Source of the DNA: Nemania diffusa
Taxonomy: Eukaryota > Ascomycota > Sordariomycetes > Xylariales > Xylariaceae
Assembly (NCBI GenBank): GCA_038501195.1
Contig: JBBPUQ010000008.1
Coordinates: 2,738,501-2,802,500, forward strand
Length of the DNA: 64,000 nt
Direction of reading: 5' to 3'
Numbering within the stretch: the stretch's first letter is position 1; each line of letters begins with the position of its first letter. The position numbers were made by a program, and so were the translations under genes. Shown piece after piece: positions 33,322-45,069 of this stretch. The notes beneath the pieces are model-generated. The model did no database searches. It saw only the letters and a program-made list of their open reading frames with translations, and was not told where the DNA came from.

Positions 33322-34954
33322 TTACATGATGACCTCATTAGCAACATCCTGTAAGTTAGATCAGTAAAAGTTCCATAATCAGTATGAAGGGGAAGAGCAA
33401 ACTTACCCTCTTTAGCTCTTTGAAAGGCAGGCAGACACAGTTTTGCACCCGGACCTCATCCCCGACACCGCACTCTTTGCCCAAAATAGTGATACTTTGC
33501 ACCTTGACACCGTTCTTCACAACACTAGTACTATGGCTAGTGACTGGGGTAGGAGTGCCCTCCACACGAGCCCAGGCACCGACGCGGCTATTCCAGCCAA
33601 CGATGGAGTAGAGAACGCAGGCATCATGCTTGATCTCGGCGTCTTCAAGTACAATGGACTCCTTAACGCGGGCACCAGCCCCGATGACAGCACGAGGGCC
33701 GATAGAGACGTTAGGGCCAAGCTTGGCGGTGGGATCAACTTGGGCAGAGGGATGGATGAAGACAGGTGATATGATGTTTGGCGACGGCTTGGCGAGCTCT
33801 TTGGAGCCGGTCTGCTGGGCTTGTTGTAGGTAAAGAGCATTAGCTGGGACAGCCGAACCCGCCGTCTTGATCTGACGCCAAAAGTCCTTGGTCTCGTGGA
33901 CGAAGAATTGCTTGCTGTCAGCAAGATCACTGAGTATGTCTTGCTCGAGGCGAATGACTTCGTTCTTGCGCTCCTCGTCATCGTCGGCCATAAAGCTAGA
34001 TTCGAGGTTCTCAGATGACGGGTAGGATACGAGGCGGGGGCGATCCGTTCTTCGCTTAATGGCAGTCCTTATGCTAGGGAAGATGGCGTCGACGCTGAAG
34101 AGGTAAACTCCGCAGTTGATCAGGTTAGAGATTTGGCTCTCAGGCTTCTCGACGTAATGCAAAACGCGACGGGAGTGCTGGTCCGAGACGATGCAGCCGA
34201 AGTTGGTGGCGGCCTCTTGGCTTACGCGAGTACCCAGGATGACAGCCTCGGCGTCCTTATCGTCGAAGAGCTTCGCCATCTCGTTCAGGGGGAAAGAACA
34301 GCACACGTCCGAGTTGAGCACGAAGATGCGGTCGGGGCGGCCCTTGAGGATGGCATCTCGGAAGTGGTACAGGCCACCGGCGGTGCCCAGTGCTTGGTAT
34401 TCGCGGAGATACTTGATGGGAAGGTTGGGGAATTCGGTAGAGGCCTCCTTGATGAAATCCTTGAAGACGGACTCGTCGTAGTAGCCGATCATGCAGACTT
34501 CTTGGATCGAGGGCACTTTCGCAACGGCGGTCAGACAATGCCAGATGATGGGATGGCCGGCGACATCGAAGAGAGGCTAAACACAAGTGTTGCTGGCGTG
34601 AGCACCATCTCGACATGCGAGCTAATAGAGACAAGATAATCGCATTGCTGCACTCACCTTGGGAACATCTAAAGATAGAGGCCGGAATCGTGTGCCTCGG
34701 GAGGGTCCGCCGACCTAATAAGCCCAAGCTCAGAGTCAGCCAGCCTGTGTCAATCTACCAGCCAACTTACTACGCCAGCTATCTAACGTCCATATGTGTA
34801 CTTCTACAATGGAGTTATAATGATATAATAAAGTGGCGGTGGGGTCTTTGGAGACAGCGGCCAGGAAGTGGGTTCATTTACGCACCAGGATGACAGCTTT
34901 GGTGTCCTTGCCGGCAGCACCATTGGCCTTCTCACGGTGCGGTACTTGAAGCAT
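33322..34954 (-). CDS. GDP-mannose pyrophosphorylase A-like protein (GMPPA)
   Basis: A sugar-nucleotidyltransferase-fold protein of 440 residues. Exons on the minus strand are 34954-34886, 34714-34658, 34576-33407 and 33348-33322, all in phase. The N-terminal motif is VGGPSRGTRFRPLSLDVPKP (residues 24-43), the A-type variant of the GGxGTRLRPLT signature. It is followed by LFDVAGHPIIWH, YQALGTAGGLYHF, VLNSDVCCSF and VEKPESQISNLINCGVYLF. The C-terminal left-handed beta-helix is seen in the hexapeptide run FIHPSAQVDPTAKLGPNVSI, then GPRAVIGAGARVKESIV. The last residues, CLPFKELKRDVANEVIM, are the conserved family ending and validate the 9-codon last exon. In animals GMPPA is a regulatory partner of the catalytic GMPPB; a regulatory role in GDP-mannose supply for cell-wall and glycoprotein synthesis is inferred here. 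Confidence 0.95.
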
Positions 34955-35587
34955 GACGGAGCTCGGTACTCTATGCCAACGTGCCTTCTGAGAAAGTAAA
35001 ATAATGAGAATGAACAAGAGGCGGGCAGTTGATGCAAAAAGAGAGTAAAGGGGAAGAAAGAGAGGCGGTGATGAGAAGGTCGCTTAGGAAGGTTCAAATG
35101 CTCTATCCAGTCTCAATCGTCACCAATAAACGTGCCGTGGTCCCTCGTACGTGCAAGGTACACCTGCCTTGTCTAATTACTTAGGTAGCTTTGGTTGGAG
35201 GGGCACAACCTCTCCTAGCACTGGAGCTGCATGTGGGGTCAGTTTGGCACCGCGATTGGCTAGCTCTTACTACCAGGTACACATTTTAGGTGGGTACCCT
35301 GTAGGCGTGCCTAGATCCCATCTATTCGGCTTCCGATATGCATCTATTTGGTACTCCGCCAGCGTTACTGTAGATGTATACCTACATATATGTTATCTCT
35401 TGCCTCTCGATCCCGTCTTGAGTGTTGCCTAGGATAGCTCACTTTACATCCATCCCTAAGCAAGGGAAAGTAGATTGCGTAATGCCTCCATCGTTTCACG
35501 TCCAAGGAACAGGTATTATCATTACAGCTGTCTCTTTCTACCCTCTATATCTCGGCCTAGAGAATACAACAACTGATAATGGCTATT
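34955..35587. other. Intergenic, 633 bp
   Basis: The 5' flank of the GMPPA-like gene and 3' flank of the proteasome gene, both on the minus strand. Nothing is recognised beyond TAGGTA-type motifs near 35180. Confidence 0.55.
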
Positions 35588-36522
35588 TTACTTGTCTTCA
35601 GCATATTCGTCCTTCGCTAGATCGTGTTCCTTTAGCAGTGTTGTGATCTCATCCGCGCTCCAAAGCCGTTGGTAGATTTTGCCATCCTTAGTCTGTCCCA
35701 CAGTTGCAAATTCAACTAGACTACGGGTTAGCTATTGACCCTCGAGTGAGGCGGGGATTGCCAGCTTGAGATAATGCTTACTTTTCTCACTGCTTAGCTT
35801 GGTTGAGTCCATCGTCTTACTGAGCACCTTAACGGCCATACCACAGGCCTCCTTCAACGAGCAATCCTCCTTGTAGTCTTGCTTCAATAAGCTGTCCGCA
35901 CTAGCCTTATTCGCGCCGGCACTTGTAGCTTTCCAGCCACCGTAGTTGCCCGATGGATTGCTCAAATAGAGCTGGAATTGTCTCTGTGGGTCCCAGCCCG
36001 CGTAGATGAAGGAAACACCAAACGGCCGTAGACCTCCATGTTGCGTGTAGCCTTGCTTCAGATCACATAGTCTTCGCACTAGTTGCTCGCAGGGGATATC
36101 TTCGTTATAGGTAAGGAGGTATCGTTGAGCGGCTTGGCGGGCGTAGTTGATGAGGATATTGGCATCCGACGTCATCCCAGCCACGGCGCAGATCATGTTG
36201 CTGTCTCGGTCAGTCGGGGTGCACATAGGGAACGACCTGCTAAGGCAGAGTGGGCTCACTCATTCAGGATATAAAGCTTTTCGGCCGATGTATCCTGCTC
36301 TAGCAGCTTCGACGTCACTTTGCGCTCTGCTGCCAAGACGATGCCATCCTTTGCCAGAATACCAATCGCTGTACCAGCATGGGAAATAGCTTCTAGCGCA
36401 TATTCGACTTGATATAGACGGCCCTCGGGGGAGAAAATGGTGGTCTGTCATGATGCTGTTAGCAGGTACACATAGAGGGCAATAGCTTGCAAGCTCACTC
36501 GTGAATCGTAACGGCGAGACAT
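35588..36522 (-). CDS. PRE9: 20S proteasome alpha subunit (Pre9/PSMA4-like)
   Basis: A structural subunit of the outer heptameric ring of the 20S proteasome, acting in the cytosol and nucleus. Four exons on the minus strand, 36522-36499, 36444-36260, 36200-35782 and 35715-35588, give 251 residues. The first exon encodes only MSRRYDSR. It joins to [20 protein letters not shown], the alpha-type N-terminal signature. Later blocks are [60 protein letters not shown] and [11 protein letters not shown]. The ending is [20 protein letters not shown] followed by an acidic tail (KDEYAEDK). As expected for an alpha subunit there is no catalytic Thr. The assignment to the Pre9 branch (yeast alpha-3, human PSMA4) rests on the N-terminus and the [11 protein letters not shown] block. 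Confidence 0.94.
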
Positions 36523-38060
36523 GATGGGCGCTGCAGCCGTACAAGGCGATCAAGCTAGGTTTAGATGAAATCGCCGGGTTAGTGCGACTAGCAGGTCGTA
36601 TGGTAAGGTTTCGAGAGATAGATGACTCTGGAGCGCAAAGGGCCGGCGTGTGTGGCCGGTAGAGGAATGTTGTTCTCAAGTAGGTAGTATGCTGGCGAAG
36701 TTGGATGGTTAGGGAAGGCTGACTTTCTAGGTACGTAGGTAGGTACCTAGATAGTAGGAAGGCCGGCTAGGCAAGAGCTTCAGACGCGTACAGTGTCCAA
36801 GCTTCCTTAGGTGGGTAGTCTAATCGATTACAGGGACAGGACTACCTGTCACTGCTTACTTAAGTATGTACCTACCTATTTAAGCCACACTCACTACATA
36901 GGTATCTATGTAACTAAGCCACTCGATGGAATACCAAGGAAACTTCAATCTAAAGGATTGATAATTACATCAGCCTATGCTCTCTATTTGTAAAATTTGA
37001 ATGAATGATAATAGTATCATTTAAATGAACATATGTGTTGCAACAGGAGCATTTATACAAATGAATAGGCAATGTGGCTGTGTTTCTATCACAATCTGTT
37101 TCCATCATTAGAGTGTGTAGCGTGGGGTAAATTGATGCTCAAGCTCCGATCTCCGACTTCCTAACCGATTCACTACCTTTTGTAGGTAGGTGCTACTCTA
37201 CGCTGCTGCATAGGTACCTAGATGTACCTGTCTGCTTCCCTATAGGCACCCAAGATAACTACGAAGCACTTAGGTGGGTTTGTATATACAGGTACTGGTC
37301 AGTAGGTATGACTCCGCCCTTTGTTATAGCTCGTGGTTCTATTGGTCCATGCCACGACCCTCGCGCCATCCGCCTACCCCATCTTCCCATTTTTCCCATC
37401 TTCACCTCCCCCAGCCGACCGACTTGACGTGTTGAACCTTTCCCTCACCTCCACCTCATTTCGCCCTCGAGTCATCGCAACGCCGGTACCTCTTCCGACA
37501 CCAATCCTACAGCATCGCGATACAAATAAAAGGGTTGCGCCATTTCTAGCTATCTATTGCCCCGTGGGTTGTTCACACTTGCCCCCGCCTCAATAATAGG
37601 CCGGCCTTTCCAGCACTGTCAGCACGCGATATACCGTGACGTCGTGATACTACGCACATATTCACAATTCTCTTTGTCGAAGCCATTTAAACTGAACCCT
37701 GAGGCCTCCTCCTGTGGCCTTCGTCGACTTCTGCAAAGGCTTCGTTATAACTGCAACAACTATATTCCGTCAAGTCAAGAGTGGGAATATAGTAAAGCTG
37801 GGTCTTGTGGTATTGGGGGAACTTTCATTAAGACAGACCTTAGTTGATGATCTGTGGTCCTCTACCACCCCAGCCTTTCATCAGACCGTAGTCCAGGCGG
37901 GCATTGTAGAAGATATGAGTGTTTGAATTCCTATTGCCTACCGCGCCCACCTCAGTCCACCGTAGCCAGCAATCCTGTGTCACGCCATTTTCACGCGATC
38001 CATCAATAGTTTCAGACTACATAGTTGCGCCTGAGTGGCCAAGCATCATTGTCTATCAAT
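36523..38060. other. Divergent intergenic, 1.5 kb
   Basis: Presumed promoters of the proteasome gene and the Bye1-like gene. Dense TAGGTA-type palindromic motifs occur at 36728-36750, 36868-36880 and 37185-37228. No gene is supported, although 37557-37926 is open in two frames. Confidence 0.5.
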
Positions 38061-40937
38061 ATGTCCGGTAAGCGCAACCACCCACCCAGAGGAGCTATGC
38101 GACCGACGTGTTAGCAGTACGAGGGGCAAAATCACCATCTGTACCCCCTCAAAGCATGCTGTTGTCACACTCTGCCGTTGTCGGGCTTCGTCGCAAGTTA
38201 AAACTTAAGTTATAAATGATTATCTAACAACTCTAATCTCATAGGTGAACCAGAACCTCGTCGATCGGTACGCGCCACCAAAGGCCAACACACGAAAGCT
38301 TTCGATCAGCTTGAGAACGGGCCTGAGCCCCCGAAGCGGCGCCAGAGTAAGAAAAATACTAAGAAAGCTGCGGAAAAGGAAGATAAGCAAGAAGAAGACG
38401 AGGAGATCATCCGCTGCATCTGTGGCGCAACTACGCAGGACGACGACGACTCGAATGAGCCTTGGATTGCCTGCGACAAGTGTCGCGCCTGGCAGCATAA
38501 TGTATGCGTGGGCATGAGTGTGTTTACGGAAGATTTAACTAAGGATTACTTTTGTGAACAATGCTCGCCTCAGGACCATAAGGAAACCTTGGAGGCTATC
38601 AAAAGGGGCGAGAAACCATGGGAAGACCGGCGCCAACGATATGAAGATGAAAAGAAGCGAAAGAAGGGAGGCAAGAAGGGCAAGGGAAAACGGGCCAGCG
38701 ACCATAAGGAGCGCGCATCACCAAGTGCTGCAAGCGCCAAACCGAAGCCATCGCCAACACCAGATGTAAAGAAGGAGGAGCCGTCTACGCTCCAAGAACC
38801 CCAACCCCAACCCCAACCGCCAAAGGGGAAGCGCAAATCGCGGGATCATTCTCAAGGCCCCGCCACCAAACAACGCAAAGTGGCTGAGAATCAATCCACT
38901 CCTGTTTACCCAAAGTACTCGGCTCCGAGTGATCTGCCAGAGGTTATCCAGAAGCTTGAAGGTCCAAGAAAGCAAGCTGCGATGGCGATACAAAAGTCCC
39001 TTGACAGCGCGATTGACCAGGCCGAGAAGAAGAAATTATATACCCTCCCAGAGGGCTCTGCCAAGAAAACTATCTCCGAGCGTTTAGCCATCGAGATTGA
39101 ACGCGCCTTTCAAGACACTCACCCTAATACCTCTCAGAATGCGGCCCAGCTACGGACGCTGGTTTTTAGCTTGAAAAACAACGTTGAGCTTGCAGCTCGG
39201 GTGCTTAATCGCGCCCTCCCACCTCCATCATTTGTTGTTATGACTGGCGAGGAGCTTGCAACAAAAGAGCTTCAGCGCGAAAATGCCGAAATGAAAGCCC
39301 GTGCCGATAAACAGTCCATACTTATCACTGATGATGGGCCTCGCGTACGACGTACACATAAAGGGGAGGAGGTTGTCGAAGCAGAAGGTTTCTCCATGGC
39401 CATAGACGAAGCGCCATCGCAGCTTCGGCAACAAGGGATTCGAGAAGCCGCTGAGACTCCAGGCGGGGGCGCGGGTACGAGTCTAAGTGCAAGTGTGAGT
39501 ACGAGTACGGGCGTTGGCACGGAAGCACTAGGCGGCGATAGTGAAAAGCCAGCTCCCCCTCGCCGAGTGTCATCGGGTCCTCTGCGGATCAATACGCAAC
39601 CTTCGCAATCTCCCAAACCGTCAGACTTTGACCTCGGCAAAGTCTTCTCTAGTGTACGATCGCCGTCCGCTCAACATCAGCGACGGACTTCCACGCAAGT
39701 TCGATCCACCGGCCCAGGAGACGACCCTGATGTAGATCGATTGCTCGAAGACGACGGCAATGAGTCACCCCCATATTCGCCCACTGAGGATATTGACCCG
39801 GACATCATCTGGCGTGGCCCATTGACCATGACCAATGTAGCCGACATCCCTACCATTGCTAAATTCGTCGGTGGTGCAGACCTAAGCAAGGTTAGAGGTA
39901 TCGCGTGGAAAGATCTGATACCACCCCTTCTTAGTGTTTGTGGTCGTATACCAGAAGAAAAGGCAGTGCCATACCTCTGCGGCTTGAGATATAATAATCA
40001 GGTCGACTTGGTGATTACGAGCCTTTCTCCTGCCCAGCCTAATAATGAGGTTGAGCACAAGCAGTTTAAGTCAGTCATCGAGTATTTCCAGAGCAAGAAG
40101 CGTTACGGCGTAGTCGGGGAACGAAAGCTGGGCAATGTCCGTGATACCTACCTAGTACCTGTATCAGCGGGTGACGGGCCAATTCCAGAACCTATGCAAA
40201 ATATAGGCGATCATTTGATCCCCCCAGTACGAACCGAACCAATGCTACTCATGGTTTTTGTTGTTCGAGACGAAAAACAAACCCCGTTGCCTACTGAACA
40301 GTCGCGATCTGATGTACAGCACAGTCAATCCAGTACGCCATCCCATGCCACGCCTATACCACCACCGAGACATCCATCGATGTCAGGTCCTACATGGTCC
40401 CCTGCTACACCTCAAGGCTCGTTTGGTAGTCCAAACCTACCACCGCCACAATACAGCCAGACCCCCATTCCACCACCAAAAATTCCGGGACAACCTATGC
40501 CACCTATGCCTCCTCAACCACGTCCTACGCCACCATCTGTAGCCCCGCAGTTCAGCGCTCCCCCTCCTCCAGCAGCACTTAATCAAGATCCCAACATCAA
40601 TGCGATGAGAGCAGCACAGGCCGAAGGAGAAATGAAAGCTCGGCAGGTGCTCGGCCCTCTTTTTGGTAGTTCCACTGTTACATTCCTGTTACCTCATGCA
40701 GCCCGTATGAAAGAAGGCGAGTGGAACGCAGTTCGGCGATGCCTGGAGCGAGACCCACGGGCTCGTGATGACCTTCAACTTCTCAGCAAGCTCTTGACTG
40801 ACGAGGGCAATAATGCTAGGAAGAGCGGTCCCTCGCCTCAGACCAATACTCCTTCTCCTAGTGTTATACAGACAACACTAGCTACCGCGACGAATCCCGC
40901 CCTAGAAGCACCATCAGCACCTCAGCCGAAAGCTTAG
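38061..40937 (+). CDS. BYE1: Bye1-like transcription factor: PHD, TFIIS central domain, SPOC
   Basis: A chromatin-linked factor that, in yeast, binds RNA polymerase II through its TFIIS-like domain and trimethylated H3K4 through its PHD finger. Exon 1 (38061-38067) holds just ATG TCC G. A 177-nt intron follows, and exon 2 is 38245-40937, giving 899 residues. A PHD finger is at residues 59-110 (C60, C62, C79, C82, H87, C90, C106, C109), with the aromatic residue of IACDKCRAWQH in place. The next stretch is basic and Pro-rich. A TFIIS-M region lies at about 228-365 (LEGPRKQAAMAIQKSLDSAI, KNNVELAARVLN). A SPOC domain lies at about 520-650 (IIWRGPLTMTNVADIPTIAK, RYGVVGERKLGNVRDTYLVP). The C-terminal part is Pro/Gln-rich and disordered. 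Confidence 0.93.
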
Positions 40938-43900
40938 GACTGGTACTTTGATATAAATAACAAACTCATGTACATAAGTAGTTACTCATATTGCTTCTGT
41001 ATGATACAACCTAGCATCTCTATACTGTTAGTTTGACTACGGGTATCTGCCTCTGAACTTGAAATTAGATAAAACAAAGACTTTGAGCCTCCAAGTCAGT
41101 ATCTCATATTGGATGCCCTGCTTTCGGCTTGCTTCTGACTCGCAGACTGGCTTACTACGGCTCACGCTCCTCTAATATACGTTCTACTTGCTGCGATTGG
41201 CGTGCCCTGAAGTGTGCTATATATAGATGGCGGTATTGCTAGCCTTTGCAGGCTCATCGACAACGATATAAACGTGATATCCATAGATCCAAGAGATCTT
41301 AGTCGGCCTTAGCACGGGGCCTTACTGTTTACTTTAATAAGTCACGAAACTTGGTCTACAGATCAAGTTACCCGCATGATACTGTCTCGAAATATTAGGA
41401 TCACAGACAGTACAACGATCAGGACCTTATCAAGATAGTATATTTAGAAAACTACCGAACATCGTTTTAACACACTACTCTAAGGCTCATATCACCAGCT
41501 CTGAGGTAGGACTCTCGCAATAACCTTAAATCCGAAGAGTGGCTGTTCGTTACTTCCGTTAGCTAAGCCATCTAGGTTCGTGACGGACTAGAGGATGAGA
41601 ATTTCTAAGAAAGAGGCAGCCGTTACATCGAGTCCAAGTTGTTCCCAGAGCTTGGGAAGAAGAGGTTCTCGGGGAAACAAAATAGTAAATAAAGGCTTCA
41701 TGGCAATTTCATTGGCAACCACGCCCCCTCGAGATACTTCTCCGATTGCCTCATCTAAAGGCCCCGTTAAGATTAGGCTTCTATTTAAGTAGTGCTTCTA
41801 TCGTTATTAGAACCCTGTCATCGTTCTTCAGAGTTTCAGGTTGTATCTAGAGCAGTGGGAGTTATTCAAGCTGGGTAAGATCATCTTGACTAGAAATACT
41901 TGGCTTGTAATTCGCATACCACCAATAAATTTGACCGAATCACTAGCAATATAATGACTAGTGTTTCATCGTGTGCTCATGTCTCTACTCACGAGTGTCG
42001 AAGTTACTATGTTCTCTACCGCTCCTCCTAGTATAAGACCTTTATTTCGTCTACAAGTGCCTACCTACTATCATTTTCTTACCACAACGTTGGCTTTAAC
42101 AATCATTCCTATTGTGCTTCTCCGGCTTCAACCTGTTCCCCCCTATTTCCCCTTCTACAGTATTTCCTATATTACTAGTAGCCCTTATGACCTCTTCATT
42201 GAGCTGAATACCGACCAGACGTTCGCACCATTCATTATTCCGCTTTGTTCTTGTTCTTTATATGTTGGGCCCCCAGACCATATTCGCGGCTCAGATACTT
42301 TCCTCGATAACAACGGTGTTGAAGACACCTTTATTTACACCTTCATCAGCGCCTATTACGTATTCTTCAGTCTCCCCTGTATCAATTCCCATACTAACCA
42401 ACTTCTAATATACCAACATACGCGATGGCACCGTATTGGGTGCACTACCTTTCCCCCCGCCTCTACCTAGTCTATCGTATGATCCCTTAGGACCCATCAT
42501 TCAAGGGATTCATCTCCGTAGAGTGAGCATTGTGACGTGTGCACACTACTACAGTAGGCAACAGTAGCAACAGACGCATTAAACGCGAGGGGGCATTGTC
42601 CGCAGTAACAACAACACAGCAAACTGCACAGTGCGATCTAGATATTACTTCGCCAATATATAGAAGCTTGACCGTCATCCGGGCCATGGTGAGCGGACGC
42701 CAGTGTTGTCCCGCCAATGAAGCCTACCTGCAGGCCTCGTCTCGGCCGACGCCCGATGCATGCCCGGGTCGGCCGGCCTGCTGCGACACCACAGCCCGAC
42801 ACGACGACGACACGACACGACGACGACACGACGCACGTGAGTGGCTCTCCTGCGCCCGCTCACTAATGTGCGGGATTGGGTCTGACGAGGGCGGGGGTTT
42901 TGCATTTGCTACTCCATCATTTGACCACGCTGGTGGGTGGCTGGGGGGTTGGATGGGCCGCCTCGGCCATGTGGGAATCTCGACTGGCTCTCTCTCCCCA
43001 ATGGCCTTTTGCAGTGCGTTTTCCGAACAAGCGCGGGTTTTGGGAAGCGAAGAGATTCGAATAACCGCCCCCGCCCCCGCTCGTTCCGCGCATGAAATCG
43101 CTTTGGCATGCTGGATTAGTGGAAGGCATTAGATCTATATTCCAATTACTTGATAGATCAATGGCTGTACTGTGGACTTTACATGTAGTGTTCAGTGATG
43201 GACCCAAGCTTCCTGGGTTCTTGCATGCTTATTATGTATGTCGTAGTTGTCGCTGGTATAATGGACAGTGTGCATAAAACTCTCTTACTGTAGATGCGCT
43301 TTCTTTTCTTCTAAATGTTAGTTCCCCTATTTTTACCAGCCTCTTAATAATCAATTTTAGGCAGACTTGATATTTCCCTATACATATATACCTATACCTC
43401 TACTTCCATTCTAATCGTCTATGATTTCCTATCCATTCCATTCTAAATTCCCTACCAGGTGTGTTTAGTTAGCTATCATAGAGCGAATTGAGTTGCAAAC
43501 TACAAGGCAGCATCCGAGGATAGATTCCTCACACTACCAACTTGGGTAATTGTTTGCATATACATATTAAAAAGAAAACCTCGACTTCTGATTGTAAGCT
43601 ACTCACGCTCTATACCTACCTACCTAGGTAGGTAGACTAGATAATCACGTGTTCCGGTATGCATTCACATGTTATTATTGATCACTAGCGGAAACTTAAG
43701 CGCCACTTTCGTCACATATGTAGGGCTTCGTTGGGTTTCCGGTTGGGTCTATTTTGTATCTAGTGTCTACGAGGTATCTTCTAAAATACCTAGTGTACAT
43801 TAGTGTATTTCTGTACCCCGGATCTAGCTGCTGTAGAGGTGGCTACCCTTACACAGTATGTATATTGGTATGATGCTATACATACAGATACACAAACAAG

Positions 43901-45069
43901 TGAGGCCCTTCCCGGGTGGTTGGGCCGTGAGCTAACTAATACCTACGCATACCGCGTAGGGTTACGCGAAAGCAAGACAGAGGAGATGGTTTGGGCTTGG
44001 CAGGTAAGCACAGCATAATTACCTGACGCCTCCGTTTTGGCCTCTACATTCTGTACTATGTAGCGTATCTGTGCCCAAGCAGGCAAGGGTCATAATATCT
44101 CTCTGTGTTTGTCTGTGTCGGGCTTTTTTTCAGCTGGATACCTACATATACATAGACAGCTCGACTCGGCTCCCGCCGAAACCCTGCTGGGACATCCCAG
44201 GACCTCGTTAGTTGCGTGACAACGAGAATCACAGAGAAGACGATAGAGAAGTAGGGATGATTACCTAAATATTAAATTCTATGAAAATGTAACTTTCTAT
44301 GTGTGCTGGCTTGTGCTTTTTTTCCCTTCCCCCCTTTCCCCCTCCTCCCCCGCCAGTTTGGAATCACTGGGATTCGTGCGTAGCCATTTTTGCCATTTTG
44401 CCATTTGCCGTTTGCCTGCCCGACGACCAATGATGCCCGACCGACTGGTCTCTCAATGGAAGCTGATGCCCAAAAAAAGACACTCGTTGCCGAGCTCAGT
44501 CCCTTTTCCTTTTGTGGTCTAAGCCGCTTTTTCTACATGACAGTTGTTAGGATACAAGATGTGATAAGACAATGAAAGAAATTGATTGATAATAGTAGTA
44601 GGACAGAGCAGTACAGGCTGCTAGCAATGCTGATATCAGCGTGTGCCGTGTAAATCAATGGCTGGGTTCAGTCTCCCTCCCTCCCCTTCAAGTGTAAATT
44701 AAAAGAAATTTCCGCCCAGAACTTCGTGATGTGGTCGAACAGGTGTATCGTGAGTGAAGAATCAAAGCAAGTCCCTCCCCGAAAAAGGTGAGGAAATTAT
44801 TATTCCGGGGAGTCAAATAAAACAGACCGGGGAGAGAAAAAAAAAGAACAAATGAAAGTGAACCTTGTGCTTCATCGGCACAGAGGGTAAATACATTGAT
44901 CGTCCATGATCGTCTTAGTCATACTGCGTATTCATCTTCGTCTCCATCGTCGTCGTCGTCATCATGGTCGTCTTCATCATCACCGTTATCAAACTCCCCA
45001 AATTACTTCTTCCCGTAGCAGGAGCAGAGCAGAGAATTAGCAGCGCTGGATCCCCAGCATCCGAAATAG
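40938..45069. other. Convergent gene-free interval, 4.1 kb
   Basis: No gene is confidently supported. A 169-codon frame at 41961-42470 is apolar but has no recognisable motif, and a 197-codon frame at 42539-43132 is probably chance in a GC-rich patch. A CGACA-type tandem repeat lies at about 42798-42836, and a palindromic ACCTACCTAGGTAGGT motif at about 43617-43634. A possible acidic terminal exon for the coiled-coil gene lies at 44919-44993. Confidence 0.45.

Noticed and set aside
41961..42470. 169-codon plus-strand frame, apolar
   Set aside because: The first codon is GTG, no motif is visible, and the composition looks like pyrimidine-rich non-coding DNA.
42539..43132. 197-codon frame in a GC-rich patch
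   Set aside because: Runs through a CGACA tandem repeat, and frames are open on both strands, which GC-rich non-coding DNA produces by chance.
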